Below are positions 51,469-61,473 of a stretch of DNA of 64,000 nucleotides, piece after piece (position 1 is the stretch's first letter; each line of letters starts with the position of its first letter). The position numbers and the translations under genes were made by a program. The notes under the pieces were generated by a model. It saw only the letters and a list, made by a program, of their open reading frames with translations, made no database searches and had not been told where the DNA came from. Origin of the DNA: Cyclobacteriaceae bacterium (GTDB lineage: Bacteria > Bacteroidota > Bacteroidia > Cytophagales > Cyclobacteriaceae); the NCBI GenBank assembly GCA_026989535.1, contig JALSJD010000072.1, forward strand, positions 1 through 64,000, in the 5' to 3' direction.

Positions 51469-53187
51469 ATGCAATTAAGCGAGCAAGAAGTAGGACGAAG
51501 AAACGCTAAACAACAACTTGAACAACTAGGCATCAATCCGTATCCATCGGAGCTATACTCGGTAACGCATTATGCAAAGGGCATCAAAGAGGAGTTTGAT
51601 GAAAATAAACCTGAAGAGTTTAAGGAAGTAACCCTAGCGGGCCGTATGATGAGCCGAAGAATTATGGGATCTGCTTCGTTTGCCGAATTGCAAGATTCAT
51701 CAGGCCGTATTCAGTTTTATGTACGAAGAGATGATATCTGCCCGAACGAAGACAAAACTTTATACAATACCGTTTTTAAGAAGCTTTTAGATATTGGTGA
51801 TATTATTGGCATTAAAGGGTTTGTGTTTAAAACACAGGTTGGCGAAACTTCGGTACACGTTACTGAATTAAAGGTGCTTACCAAATCGTTAAAGCCATTA
51901 CCAATTGTAAAAGAAACCATAGATAAAGAAGGTAATAAGCAATTGCACGATGCTTTTACTGACCCTGAAATGCGGTACCGCCAGCGTTATGTAGATATGA
52001 TTGTGAACCCCGAAGTGCGCGAAACATTTAAGCAACGCACCAAAGTGGTTAACACCATGCGAAACTTTTTGGCTGAAAAGGACTACCTGGAGGTGGAAAC
52101 CCCAATCCTTCAACCTTTATATGGTGGCGCGGCCGCACGCCCGTTTAAAACACACCATAATACCTTAGATATGACTTTGTATCTACGCATTGCCAATGAG
52201 CTTTACCTAAAAAGGTTGATTGTTGGAGGTTACGATGGGGTTTTTGAGTTTTCTAAAGATTTTAGAAACGAAGGAATGTCACGTTTCCACAATCCAGAGT
52301 TTACCCAGGTGGAGCTTTATGTAGCTTATAAAGATTATAACTGGATGATGAATTTGGTGGAGGAGATGATTGAGCGTGTGGCTATGGAGTTACATGGTAC
52401 TACTAAAGTACAAGTGGGCGATAATGTAATCGACTTTAAACGACCTTGGAAACGATACACCATGTTCGAAGCTATTGAACATTTTACAGGCATCGATATT
52501 TCTAAAATGGAGGAAGCAGAACTAAGAGCTACCGCTACCAAACTTAATGTGCCCATTGATGAGTCGATGGGTAAAGGAAAATTGATTGATGAGATTTTTG
52601 GCGAAAATTGTGAGGCACAGTTAATACAACCCACTTTTATTACCGATTACCCCGTAGAGATGTCGCCACTAGCAAAAAAACATAGAGATAAGGATGGGTT
52701 AGTAGAGCGATTTGAAGCCATTGCCAATGGCAAAGAAATTTGCAATGCCTTCTCCGAACTAAACGACCCTATTGACCAGCGTGCTCGTTTTGAAGAGCAA
52801 TTAGAATTAGGCAAGCGTGGTGATGATGAAGCGATGGTGCTTGATGAAGATTTTTTGCGTGCGATTGAGTACGGCATGCCACCAACCGCTGGTTTAGGTA
52901 TTGGCATCGATCGGCTATCAATGATTATGACCAATTCAAACTCCATTCAGGATGTACTGTTTTTTCCTCAAATGAAACCTGAGAAAAAGCAAACGGTGGT
53001 ATTAACGGAGGATGAAAACTTGGTGTTTGAACTACTTGAGAAGAACTCTAAAATGGAGTTGAATAAACTCAAAGAAGCTGCTGGCCTGAGTAATAAAAAA
53101 TGGGATAAAGCCATAAAAGGGTTAACAGCCAATAAACTGGCCAAGGTAACAAAAACAGACGAAGCCTTAGAGGTGGAAATAGGTTAA
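51469..53187 (+). CDS. lysS: Lysyl-tRNA synthetase, class II, with C-terminal extension
   Basis: A 572-residue class II LysRS. The N-terminal OB-fold domain has [18 protein letters not shown]. Class II motif 1 lies around [20 protein letters not shown], motif 2 is [18 protein letters not shown] and motif 3 is [11 protein letters not shown]. After motif 3 there are about 75 more residues, including [38 protein letters not shown], which resembles a small winged-helix unit and makes it longer than the roughly 500-residue E. coli enzyme. Such tails occur in Bacteroidota. Confidence 0.96.
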   Translation: MQLSEQEVGRRNAKQQLEQLGINPYPSELYSVTHYAKGIKEEFDENKPEEFKEVTLAGRMMSRRIMGSASFAELQDSSGRIQFYVRRDDICPNEDKTLYNTVFKKLLDIGDIIGIKGFVFKTQVGETSVHVTELKVLTKSLKPLPIVKETIDKEGNKQLHDAFTDPEMRYRQRYVDMIVNPEVRETFKQRTKVVNTMRNFLAEKDYLEVETPILQPLYGGAAARPFKTHHNTLDMTLYLRIANELYLKRLIVGGYDGVFEFSKDFRNEGMSRFHNPEFTQVELYVAYKDYNWMMNLVEEMIERVAMELHGTTKVQVGDNVIDFKRPWKRYTMFEAIEHFTGIDISKMEEAELRATATKLNVPIDESMGKGKLIDEIFGENCEAQLIQPTFITDYPVEMSPLAKKHRDKDGLVERFEAIANGKEICNAFSELNDPIDQRARFEEQLELGKRGDDEAMVLDEDFLRAIEYGMPPTAGLGIGIDRLSMIMTNSNSIQDVLFFPQMKPEKKQTVVLTEDENLVFELLEKNSKMELNKLKEAAGLSNKKWDKAIKGLTANKLAKVTKTDEALEVEIG

Positions 53188-53356
53188 TAAAGCATCTGGG
53201 CTGCATAATACAGCATCCGATAACCATCCGGGTTCAATAATTTAAAATAAAGTCAGTATGCTTTTGATAATGACAGAAAACAGCTTGACGCCATTCTTGC
53301 CTGCTAGGCAGTACCCCTCTATGCTGTTTTAGCAGCGAATGTTGGCATTTCGTTGT

Positions 53357-53761
53357 TTATCCCTTCGTCCAGTTTTCAATTCTTAGATGCTGTATTCTGT
53401 TAAACTCCTTTTCATTATTTGTAACTAAAGTCAGCCCAGTACTCTTGGCATGAGCACCAATCAAAGTATCTAATGGCCCAATTGGTGTCCCTCTCTTTTC
53501 TAGCTCTGCTCTTATAAATCCGTATTCAATCGATGCATTGTAGTCAAACTCAATTATCTCAAGTGGAATAATAAATTGGTTTAATGCACTAAGATTTTTT
53601 TCTGGATTTGAACTTTTACGAACTCCAAATTGCAATTCGGCTAATGTTATAGTAGAAATTCCGATACTACCAAGAGGAAACTTCTTAAATTTATTAAGGA
53701 CAATTTTAGGTTTCTTTTTAATTATGTAAATGCAAATATTAGTATCGAGCAAATATTCCAT
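53357..53761 (-). CDS. vapC: VapC-type PIN-domain ribonuclease toxin
   Basis: A 134-residue PIN-domain toxin. The acidic residues for metal binding are in place: MEYLLDTNICIY (first Asp), ISTITLAELQFGV (Glu) and IGPLDTLIGAHAKS (Asp), with LVTNNEKEFNRI at the end. VapC toxins cut specific RNAs, often tRNAs. Its start codon overlaps the antitoxin's stop (TGATG). Confidence 0.92.
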   Translation of the reverse strand: MEYLLDTNICIYIIKKKPKIVLNKFKKFPLGSIGISTITLAELQFGVRKSSNPEKNLSALNQFIIPLEIIEFDYNASIEYGFIRAELEKRGTPIGPLDTLIGAHAKSTGLTLVTNNEKEFNRIQHLRIENWTKG

Positions 53762-53997
53762 CAGTCGAAGGTTTCGCGTATTTGATTTTCTGGTTGATTC
53801 CTTTCATTCATAAAATCTGTTGTGAATGTGTCAAGGCTTTCAATTAGGTTCTGCCAAGGATTATGAAAAGGAATGATATAAATAGAATTACCAATCTTTT
53901 TTAGATACGCCTTACTATCATTTATTTTTAGTTTTTCAGGAATTCTAATTGCCTGAAAGCCTTTTTGTTCCTTTATGTCAATTGTTTCGAATTCCAT
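53761..53997 (-). CDS. vapB: VapB-type antitoxin
   Basis: A 78-residue AbrB/SpoVT-type antitoxin: DIKEQKGFQAIRIPEKLKI is the swapped-hairpin DNA-binding part, and the C-terminal region (PWQNLIESLDTFTTDFM) would bind VapC. The ORF track starts at 54045, but ATG 53997 (MEFETIDIK) gives the usual VapB length. The pair is in a 900-bp gap between lysS and lptD. Confidence 0.85.
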   Translation of the reverse strand: MEFETIDIKEQKGFQAIRIPEKLKINDSKAYLKKIGNSIYIIPFHNPWQNLIESLDTFTTDFMNERNQPENQIRETFD

Positions 53998-54108
53998 GTT
54001 TTTATTAGTTTTGTTAATAACAAATTTACGAATAAAACTAATCAACTAACTATTTTGTGCAAATCATTCCCAAATGAATGCCAACGCTGTTATAACTAGG
54101 AGTTAGCC

Positions 54109-57081
54109 TTAAAAATTAAAGCTATCAGAGGCATTTCTTTTCCTTGATAGTTTTAAATCTTGAAGCAAAGAAGACTTGGCTTTAATAGTAAAATTATACG
54201 ATTGGTATCGACCAAAGGGCACCCAGCTTAAGGTCATATCCCAACAATGCAAATCTCGCACAACATTAAACCTGGCTTCGGTAAATTTCTTTCTTTCAAA
54301 ATCATAGCCTGATTGGTAAGTGAGTTTCCATTTTTCGGTAATACTTATATCACCGTTAAATCGGAGCGATTGCGTAACCTTACCTTCATCAAATCCTTTT
54401 CGTGTAAAGTTTACATTATAGGTAAGCCGAATGCTCCAGGGTATATTAAAATCAACATACAAATCTGGATTGGCAATAAACTCACTTAATTCAGCTTCTT
54501 CTTTGGCAGTGTTAGTATTAATATTATCTGTACCCATACCCATATTTCTGCCTGTAGAACCCGTTGCACCTCCACCTTTTTTATTGCCTTGAAAGCCGGT
54601 ATTCATCGCAATATTAAATTGCGAAAACCGTCCTAGGCCTTGGCCGTTATTCCAAGCAAACTGGTCTAGTTTAACCTGATATACTTTTTGATTTTCACCG
54701 CCTTCATCTGTAATGCTATCCAGTTGATATACATAGGGATCGATGGAGCTGTTAAAGTTTATACTAAGGCCCGTTGTTTTAATAGATTTGCTTAGCTCTT
54801 TGTTTTTAAGTAAATCGGTAGTGGCTCTTAGCGAAATATTAGAAAGCTTAAATTGCTCTGCGGCCAAATTATAACTTGTACCCACTCCAAAATTTCTAAG
54901 TATAGCAATTTTTTGAGCTTTACCAGTTGTATCGCTTCTACTTTTGTATTTCATTTCTAGCGTATTGGTAATGCTTAACGAAATACTCGAACTTTCGCCC
55001 ATACCGGGCCCTTGCCCATACACAAAGCCAGCATATCGCGAAAGTGTTTTTGTGTTGCCAAGGCTATCACTTTGTACGGTTTGGTAATAATCGTATTTTT
55101 CATCTCCAAAATCTGGGCGATACGAATACGAAAGAGAAGGAGTCATCATATGCCGAATGGCTTGCACCCCATACTCTCTATCAAACATTACAGTTCCATA
55201 AACCCTTGTATTTAAAGAGGCACTTGTGCTATACGATCGAATGGCATTAAAACCTTTGATGGTATCAGTTTCAATTTCTTTAAGTGCTTCGTTATAGCTG
55301 TAATCTAATTTTTTAAAATACCATAATTCATCGTAGTTAATGGATGGGCTTATGGTAAACTGTTTTAATAATTTAAAAGAAGCCGATATTGGAATACTAT
55401 GTTTTACTCCGTTTGAACCTTGGCTTAACAAAAATGGGATGGTTTCGGAATTAATATCGAAAACAGAGTCTTTTATAATTGTTTCTTCTTTTTTAAGGCG
55501 GGTTCCTTCGTCATCAAAAACAGCTTCGGTGGTTACAGGCATCTTTAAGCGATTGGTAGCTTTGTTGGTAGCTTGCATGGCATACCTAACGTTTATCTTT
55601 TCGTACCATTTATTGCCTGAACTTCCTTTTTTCTTAAAAGGATAAATATTTTGTACGTTAAAAGTTAAGTCAGGCAATAATAAATCGGCCTGTTTCGTGC
55701 TTAAGTTTTGGTTAAATCGACCACTTATGCCCATGCTAAAAGGTGTGCCGGCAAATGTTTTAGAATAATTAACAGAAGAGCTTAGCGTTGCTCTCATTTG
55801 ATCGTTTTGATTATTTAATAGATTGTTTGTATTATAAGAGTTGGTCGCATAATTAATATTGGCACTAAACCTGCCTGTTCCTTTTGCTTCCGGGGTGTGC
55901 GACCATTGTAATCTAAAATCATTAGAAATGTCATCTTCAAGCGTAGTTTCATTCTCTCGCTTAAACTTAGAGAAGGTAGCAGCAAAATTCCCTCGGAATT
56001 TGTAACGCACAATATAAGTTGATTTTGCTCTAACAGCCCAGCCACCTTTAGTGTATAAGTCGCCTGTTAAATCAAGATTAATATAATCGCTAAGTGCAAA
56101 ATAATAACCGCCATTTTTTAGGTAATACCCTCTTACTGTTTCTTCTCCAAAATCAGGAAATATAACCCCGGAGGTTCTGCTTTGCTGATCCGGAAACATT
56201 CCAAACGCAAAACCAAGTGGGGTAGGCACATCATTAATAATCATATTAAAAGGCCCTGCAATCATTGCTTTATTAGGGATTACCTTTACTTTTCTGGCTT
56301 TAATGCTGTAATGCGGGTGTGCTAAATTACAAGTAGTGTATAAAGTTGTTTGGTTAAAAAGTTCGCCTTGGGCATTTTTAAATACTTTATCAGAATGAAT
56401 AAAGCCATCACCCTGGGTTGTTACTAATCCTGTAATAGCTGCTTTTTCTGTTTTAAAATTATATTCTATTTCATTGGTTTCATATACTTCATTGCCGTTC
56501 TTAAACAGAGGCTTGCCGTGCACTTTTCCGGTAGAGTCTGCCACTCCACTGGCTTGCATAAAATTTTTCTCCCAATTAACGGTAATTTCTTGCGCATCTA
56601 ATTGTATGGGGTTGTAATCAATAACGCCACTGCCATAAATTTTTACATTTTTAGTAAGCATATCTATGGTAATAGAATCTTCTGCGTTATATTTTACAGT
56701 AGTTTTTATATCGCCAGGTGGTAATTTAGCAACCGAATCTACTTTGTCTAAAAGTGTAGAGTCTGAATTTAGTAAAGGAATGGAGTCTAAGTTGGAAAGC
56801 AATGCGGAGTCTAATTTAAGTAATTGAGTAGAGTCCAGATTATTTAAAATAGTAGAATTTAAGTAATTAGTGCTAACAGAATCAATTTTACTAACTATGT
56901 TTATTGCAGTACTATCTGATAGTACTTGAGAGTTGGCTTGAATATTGAGTATGGTAAGTAGTAGAGCCGATAAAAAAAAGGGTCGAAATAATGCGAAATT
57001 GTTCAATTTTTTGTGCGTATCCTTCTGATTCTCGGTTTTTTTAAGAAATTTGTGTAAAGATATTTCATTAACGTTGAACAT
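54109..57081 (-). CDS. lptD: LptD-like LPS-assembly outer-membrane protein
   Basis: A Bacteroidota-type LptD, about 990 residues from ATG 57081. The signal peptide is ALFRPFFLSALLLTILNIQANSQ. A Ser/Asp-rich repeat stretch follows (LNSTILNNLDSTQLLKLDSALLSNLDS), then the OstA/LptA-like jellyroll (NPIQLDAQEITVNWEKNFMQASG) and a long beta-barrel with regions such as RTSGVIFPDFGEETVRGYYLKNGGYYF and the C-terminal RFNVVRDLHCWDMTLSWVPFG. It inserts lipopolysaccharide into the outer leaflet. The ORF-track start (57210) would run into the divergent amidase gene. A TTG start at 57006 just before the signal peptide is also credible. Confidence 0.88.
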   Translation of the reverse strand: MFNVNEISLHKFLKKTENQKDTHKKLNNFALFRPFFLSALLLTILNIQANSQVLSDSTAINIVSKIDSVSTNYLNSTILNNLDSTQLLKLDSALLSNLDSIPLLNSDSTLLDKVDSVAKLPPGDIKTTVKYNAEDSITIDMLTKNVKIYGSGVIDYNPIQLDAQEITVNWEKNFMQASGVADSTGKVHGKPLFKNGNEVYETNEIEYNFKTEKAAITGLVTTQGDGFIHSDKVFKNAQGELFNQTTLYTTCNLAHPHYSIKARKVKVIPNKAMIAGPFNMIINDVPTPLGFAFGMFPDQQSRTSGVIFPDFGEETVRGYYLKNGGYYFALSDYINLDLTGDLYTKGGWAVRAKSTYIVRYKFRGNFAATFSKFKRENETTLEDDISNDFRLQWSHTPEAKGTGRFSANINYATNSYNTNNLLNNQNDQMRATLSSSVNYSKTFAGTPFSMGISGRFNQNLSTKQADLLLPDLTFNVQNIYPFKKKGSSGNKWYEKINVRYAMQATNKATNRLKMPVTTEAVFDDEGTRLKKEETIIKDSVFDINSETIPFLLSQGSNGVKHSIPISASFKLLKQFTISPSINYDELWYFKKLDYSYNEALKEIETDTIKGFNAIRSYSTSASLNTRVYGTVMFDREYGVQAIRHMMTPSLSYSYRPDFGDEKYDYYQTVQSDSLGNTKTLSRYAGFVYGQGPGMGESSSISLSITNTLEMKYKSRSDTTGKAQKIAILRNFGVGTSYNLAAEQFKLSNISLRATTDLLKNKELSKSIKTTGLSINFNSSIDPYVYQLDSITDEGGENQKVYQVKLDQFAWNNGQGLGRFSQFNIAMNTGFQGNKKGGGATGSTGRNMGMGTDNINTNTAKEEAELSEFIANPDLYVDFNIPWSIRLTYNVNFTRKGFDEGKVTQSLRFNGDISITEKWKLTYQSGYDFERKKFTEARFNVVRDLHCWDMTLSWVPFGRYQSYNFTIKAKSSLLQDLKLSRKRNASDSFNF

Positions 57082-57088
57082 TTGTAGT

Positions 57089-57874
57089 ATGTCAAAATAT
57101 TTTAGCATCATAGCCCTCTCGGCAATAACCGTGCTAAGCTCCTTTGGTACGCTAAATAAAAGGGTTAATAAGGTAGATAAAGTAGTTATTGATGCTGGGC
57201 ACGGAGGCAAAGACCCTGGTACTCACGGAGATGTATCAAAAGAAAAAGATATTGCCCTAAATATTGCTTTAAAACTTGGTAAAATCATTGAAGAAAATTT
57301 ACCTGATGTTGAGGTGATTTATACAAGAGATGATGACAACTTTGTAGAGTTAGAAGGTAGAGCATACATTGCTAATAAAAATGGAGCTGATTTATTTATT
57401 TCCATTCATTGCAATGCGGTTTCTAATAATGCCATATACGGAACCGAAACCTATGTAATGGGGTTGGATAAAGTGGGAGGCAATATGAGGGTGGCCAAAA
57501 AGGAAAATTCGGTTATTTTATTAGAAGAAAATTACGAAGATACCTACGAAGGCTTCGATCCTAATTCTCCAGAAAGTATGATATTACTCACTTTGAGCCA
57601 ACATGCCTATCATGAAAAAAGCATAGAACTGGCAGCAAGAATTGAGCAACAGTTTAAGGAAAGAGCAGGACGAAAAAGCAGAGGGGTTAAAATGGGGCCA
57701 TTTTGGGTGTTATGGCGCACCTCTATGCCAAGCGTATTAGTGGAAACAGGCTTTTTAACAAATTCGAAAGAAGAATTAGACTTAAACGACCCTTTAAAGC
57801 AAGAATATATCGCTTCTGGAATTTTTAGGGCCTTTAGAGACTATAAACATGCAATTGATACATCGAATAATTAA
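57089..57874 (+). CDS. N-acetylmuramoyl-L-alanine amidase
   Basis: A 261-residue Amidase_3 zinc enzyme that cuts the bond between MurNAc and the stem peptide. ATG 57089 (MSKYFSIIALSAITVLSS) gives an export signal. Zinc-site motifs are VVIDAGHGGKDPG, the Glu in EKDIALNIALKLG, the His in LFISIHCNA and SVLVETGFLTN. It probably acts in daughter-cell separation. It is divergent from lptD with 7 bp between the start codons, so a promoter must lie inside the opposite reading frame or lptD starts lower. mlaD follows 4 bp after. Confidence 0.93.
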   Translation: MSKYFSIIALSAITVLSSFGTLNKRVNKVDKVVIDAGHGGKDPGTHGDVSKEKDIALNIALKLGKIIEENLPDVEVIYTRDDDNFVELEGRAYIANKNGADLFISIHCNAVSNNAIYGTETYVMGLDKVGGNMRVAKKENSVILLEENYEDTYEGFDPNSPESMILLTLSQHAYHEKSIELAARIEQQFKERAGRKSRGVKMGPFWVLWRTSMPSVLVETGFLTNSKEELDLNDPLKQEYIASGIFRAFRDYKHAIDTSNN

Positions 57875-57878
57875 TTAA

Positions 57879-58826
57879 ATGGCAATATCTAAAGAAGTAA
57901 AAGTTGGTGCATTTGCAGTATTTGCAATTACTATTTTATACCTGGGCTTTAATTATTTAAAAGGCATAGATTTTTTATCAAATACCAGTAAATATTATGT
58001 TATTTACGAGGATGTGGCAGGATTAACAAAGTCTAACCCCGTTAAAATAAGTGGCTACAGCGTGGGGCGAGTTTCTAACATAAAATTATTGCAAAATCAA
58101 CGAAATCAAGTGTTAGTTGAACTTGACATCGATTCTGAAATTGTATTGGGCGATACAGCCTTGGCCAAGCTCAATTCTGATTTATTAGGCGGTGTATCCA
58201 TTATACTTTTTCCTGGTAGTTTAGAAAAAATGCTAACACCGGGTGATACCTTAAATTCCAGAATAGACCCCGACCTTACAGAACTTTTTAAAGAAAGTGC
58301 CCAACCAATATCGGATAACTTGCAGGTTACCATGCGTAAGCTTAATATTTTGTTAGACGACCTTTCGGGCAGTGGAGCCGAACTAAAAAAATCGTTGGCT
58401 AGCTTTACCAAACTATCCGATAATTTAAATGCACGTATTTATGAAAATAGAACGTCTTTAAAAACAACGTTAACTGAGTTCGCAAAGCTTTCAAAAAACC
58501 TAAATCAAACGGTACTTGATTTAAAACCAACCCTTGATAATTTCAAGGTTTTATCCGATTCGTTAACCCATCTGGAGCTAAACACTACCTTGCAAAAGGT
58601 CGATGCTTTGCTGGCAGAGTTTACTAAAACTGCCCAAATATTACAAAACGATAGCAGCACTATTGGCAAATTAATGACAGATGACCAATTATATGAATCG
58701 ATGAGTAGAGCCATGGCTAATTTAGATTCCTTGCTGGTGCATATTAATGAAAACCCGAAACACTTTTTTAGCCCTTTGGGTAAGAGTAAGAAGAAGATTG
58801 AAAAAGAGGCAAAAAAACAATACTAA
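57879..58826 (+). CDS. MlaD/MCE-family lipid-transport protein
   Basis: A 315-residue inner-membrane-anchored MCE protein. One N-terminal helix (VGAFAVFAITILYLGFNYLKG) is followed by the MCE domain (YYVIYEDVAGLTKSNPVKISGYSVGRVSNI, LGDTALAKLNSDLLGGVSIILFPG) and a long helical/coiled tail. MlaD-type proteins form hexameric rings that bind phospholipids for transport between membranes. Partner ATPase and permease genes are not in the window; it is grouped with the amidase and the carboxyltransferase. Confidence 0.9.
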   Translation: MAISKEVKVGAFAVFAITILYLGFNYLKGIDFLSNTSKYYVIYEDVAGLTKSNPVKISGYSVGRVSNIKLLQNQRNQVLVELDIDSEIVLGDTALAKLNSDLLGGVSIILFPGSLEKMLTPGDTLNSRIDPDLTELFKESAQPISDNLQVTMRKLNILLDDLSGSGAELKKSLASFTKLSDNLNARIYENRTSLKTTLTEFAKLSKNLNQTVLDLKPTLDNFKVLSDSLTHLELNTTLQKVDALLAEFTKTAQILQNDSSTIGKLMTDDQLYESMSRAMANLDSLLVHINENPKHFFSPLGKSKKKIEKEAKKQY

Positions 58827-58842
58827 TTTTTAAGAGATTTAT

Positions 58843-60471
58843 ATGAACCTAGCGTTTAATAAAAACGAGGATGCGAACAAGCTACTGAGTTCGGAGTTAA
58901 CAACTCGATTAATAAAAGTAAAAAAAGGAGGGGGTGATAAGCGAATTGAAAGTCAACATAAAAAAGGCAAACTTACCGCTCGGGAGAGAATTGATTTTTT
59001 AGTTGATAAAAAATCTAACTTTTTAGAAATAGCCGCATTTGCAGGAGATGAGATGTATTCCGAAGTAGGAGGATGCCCTTCAGGAGGAGTTGTAACAGGA
59101 ATTGGTTATGTAAGTGGGCGGCAATGTGTAATTGTAGCAAATGATGCCACCGTTAAAGCAGGAGCCTGGTTTCCTATTACGGCTAAAAAAAACCTTAGGG
59201 CTCAAGAGGTGTCTATTGAAAATAAATTGCCAATTATTTATTTAGTGGATTCTGCGGGTGTTTTTTTACCTATGCAAGACGAGATTTTCCCTGATAAAGA
59301 ACATTTTGGGAGGCAGTTTAGAAATAATGCGGTTATGTCATCTATGGGTATCGTGCAGGTAGCCGCCATTATGGGTAGTTGTGTGGCCGGAGGTGCGTAT
59401 TTACCCATTATGAGTGATGAGGCGCTTATTGTGGACAAAACAGGCTCCATTTTTTTAGCAGGCTCGTACCTCGTAAAATCAGCCATTGGCGAAATGATTG
59501 ATAATGAAACATTGGGAGGTGCCACCACACAATGCGAAATATCGGGTGTTACAGATAATAAATTTCCCAATGATGAGGCTGCTTTAGATTATATTAAAGA
59601 CATTTTTTCGAAAATTGGAGAGGCTAACTCAGCAGGATTTAACAGAGCTAAGCCAAAAACACCTGCATTAAAGGAGGAGGAGATATATGGGCTATTTCCT
59701 TCGGATAGAACCAAACCGTACGAAATGAAAGATATTATCAATCGATTGATTGATGATTCTGATTTTACCGAATACAAAGCAGCCTATGGTAAAACCATTA
59801 TTTGCGGTACAGCCCGAGTCGATGGTTGGGCGGTTGGCATTATAGCCAACCAACGCAATGTTGTAAAAACAAAAAATGGTGCAATGCAAATGGGGGGTGT
59901 AATCTATTCAGATTCTGCCGATAAAGCTGCTCGTTTTATAATGAATTGCAACCAACGCAAAATACCGTTGGTTTTTTTACAAGATGTGAGTGGCTTTATG
60001 GTAGGTAGCCACGCAGAGCATGGGGGCATTATTAAAGATGGAGCAAAAATGGTAAATGCCATGGCTAATTCAGTAGTGCCAAAATTTACTTTTATATTAG
60101 GCAACTCGTATGGAGCAGGCAATTATGCCATGTGTGGCAAAGCCTATGACCCACGATTAATTTATGCTTGGCCTACAGCACAAATGGCGGTTATGAGTGG
60201 GGCAGCGGCAGCAAATACTTTATTGCAAATTAAAATAGCCTCTGCCAAAAGTAAAGGCGAAGAACTAACCGAAAAGGCGAAGAATAACGAATTAAAGAAT
60301 ATTACTGATCGGTATAATAGGCAATTAAGTCCTTATTATGCAGCAGCTAGGCTATGGGTCGATGGGGTTATCGACCCACTTGAAACACGAAAAGTGATTT
60401 CGATGGGCATTGAAGCGGCTAATCATGCCCCCATTGAAAAGCCATTTAATGTGGGTGTTATTCAAACCTAA
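58843..60471 (+). CDS. Acyl-CoA carboxylase beta (carboxyltransferase) subunit
   Basis: A 542-residue carboxyltransferase of the methylcrotonyl-/propionyl-CoA carboxylase beta type. It has the N-terminal KLTARERIDFLVD, two crotonase-like halves with VVTGIGYVSGRQCVIVANDATVKAG and FLQDVSGFMVG, and the acyl-CoA loop GNSYGAGNYAMCG. It moves the carboxyl group from biotin to an acyl-CoA. The closest feel is methylcrotonyl-CoA carboxylase (leucine degradation). The alpha/biotin subunit is not in the window. Confidence 0.88.
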   Translation: MNLAFNKNEDANKLLSSELTTRLIKVKKGGGDKRIESQHKKGKLTARERIDFLVDKKSNFLEIAAFAGDEMYSEVGGCPSGGVVTGIGYVSGRQCVIVANDATVKAGAWFPITAKKNLRAQEVSIENKLPIIYLVDSAGVFLPMQDEIFPDKEHFGRQFRNNAVMSSMGIVQVAAIMGSCVAGGAYLPIMSDEALIVDKTGSIFLAGSYLVKSAIGEMIDNETLGGATTQCEISGVTDNKFPNDEAALDYIKDIFSKIGEANSAGFNRAKPKTPALKEEEIYGLFPSDRTKPYEMKDIINRLIDDSDFTEYKAAYGKTIICGTARVDGWAVGIIANQRNVVKTKNGAMQMGGVIYSDSADKAARFIMNCNQRKIPLVFLQDVSGFMVGSHAEHGGIIKDGAKMVNAMANSVVPKFTFILGNSYGAGNYAMCGKAYDPRLIYAWPTAQMAVMSGAAAANTLLQIKIASAKSKGEELTEKAKNNELKNITDRYNRQLSPYYAAARLWVDGVIDPLETRKVISMGIEAANHAPIEKPFNVGVIQT

Positions 60472-60474
60472 ACA

Positions 60475-61308
60475 ATGGATGCAAAAGAGCTAAAAGCGTT
60501 GGTTTCGTTGCTGGAGGATGATGAACTTCGCCCTCAGATAGAGGAGCGGATATTTTCGATGGGCAATGAAGTTATTCCTTTTTTAGAAGAAGAGTGGGGC
60601 GCAAGTTTTGATGCTTCGGTGCAAGAGCGAATTGAAGAAATTGTACATACGCTTCAGTTTAACTTACTCAAAGAGCGTTTGCACGCATGGAAAACAAGCG
60701 AGTCGGATGATTTGCTCAAAGGCATGTGGTTAATAGCCACCTATCAGTACCCCGATTTAAGTTTAGAAAAAATCACTCGGGATTTTGAACAATTATACTA
60801 CGAAATATGGGCCAATTTTGAGCCCAAAGCGCACCCCTACGATCAAGTAAAAACCATTAGCCACACCTTATTTAGCAAGCTACGGTTTAAAGCAAATACA
60901 GCACATTTTCATTCGCCAGCCAACTCCATGATTAATTCGGTGTTTGAATCTAAAAGAGGGAATCCCATTGCACTAAGTGTAATTTATATGCTTGTTGCAC
61001 AAAAACTTAAAATGCCTGTTTTTGGCGTTAATTTGCCTAATTTCTTTATTATTACGTATATTGATGAAGCCAAAGAGTTGCAATTTTACATTAATGCTTT
61101 TAATCGAGGGCTAATTTTTACCAAACAAGATATAGACCATTATTTAGGGCAAATAAATATTAATCCACACCCTCGGTTTTACCAACCCTGTACCCATACT
61201 GATATAATAGCACGGGTACTGCGCAACCTAATTATAAGTTTTGAAAAGCTTGATGAGCACCATAAAGCCGATGAGGTAAAGCAATTACTGGCAATTTTTG
61301 GTGATTAG
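60475..61308 (+). CDS. SirB1-like protein with transglutaminase-like domain
   Basis: A 277-residue member of the SirB1/Transglut_core2 family. The N-terminal 90 residues are helical. The core contains FHSPANSMINSVFESKRGNPIALSVIYMLVAQKLKMPVFGVNLPNFFIITY, with the conserved RGNPIALSVIY and GVNLPxHF-like segments. This family lacks a clear catalytic Cys (Ile/Ser at that spot) and its activity is unknown. It starts 3 bp after the carboxyltransferase stop. Confidence 0.85.
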   Translation: MDAKELKALVSLLEDDELRPQIEERIFSMGNEVIPFLEEEWGASFDASVQERIEEIVHTLQFNLLKERLHAWKTSESDDLLKGMWLIATYQYPDLSLEKITRDFEQLYYEIWANFEPKAHPYDQVKTISHTLFSKLRFKANTAHFHSPANSMINSVFESKRGNPIALSVIYMLVAQKLKMPVFGVNLPNFFIITYIDEAKELQFYINAFNRGLIFTKQDIDHYLGQININPHPRFYQPCTHTDIIARVLRNLIISFEKLDEHHKADEVKQLLAIFGD

Positions 61309-61473
61309 CACACAACTGATGATGAATTGTGCAAAACTGTAATTGCTGGCAAAAAGTTTGAGAATCCAACAGCAAAAGAAGTTATAAGTTGCTATGTTGT
61401 GGTTCTGTAACCTTTATGGTTATGCTTTTTCGGGCGAATAGTAACTTTAAATAATGTAAAAAACAGTACAAAT

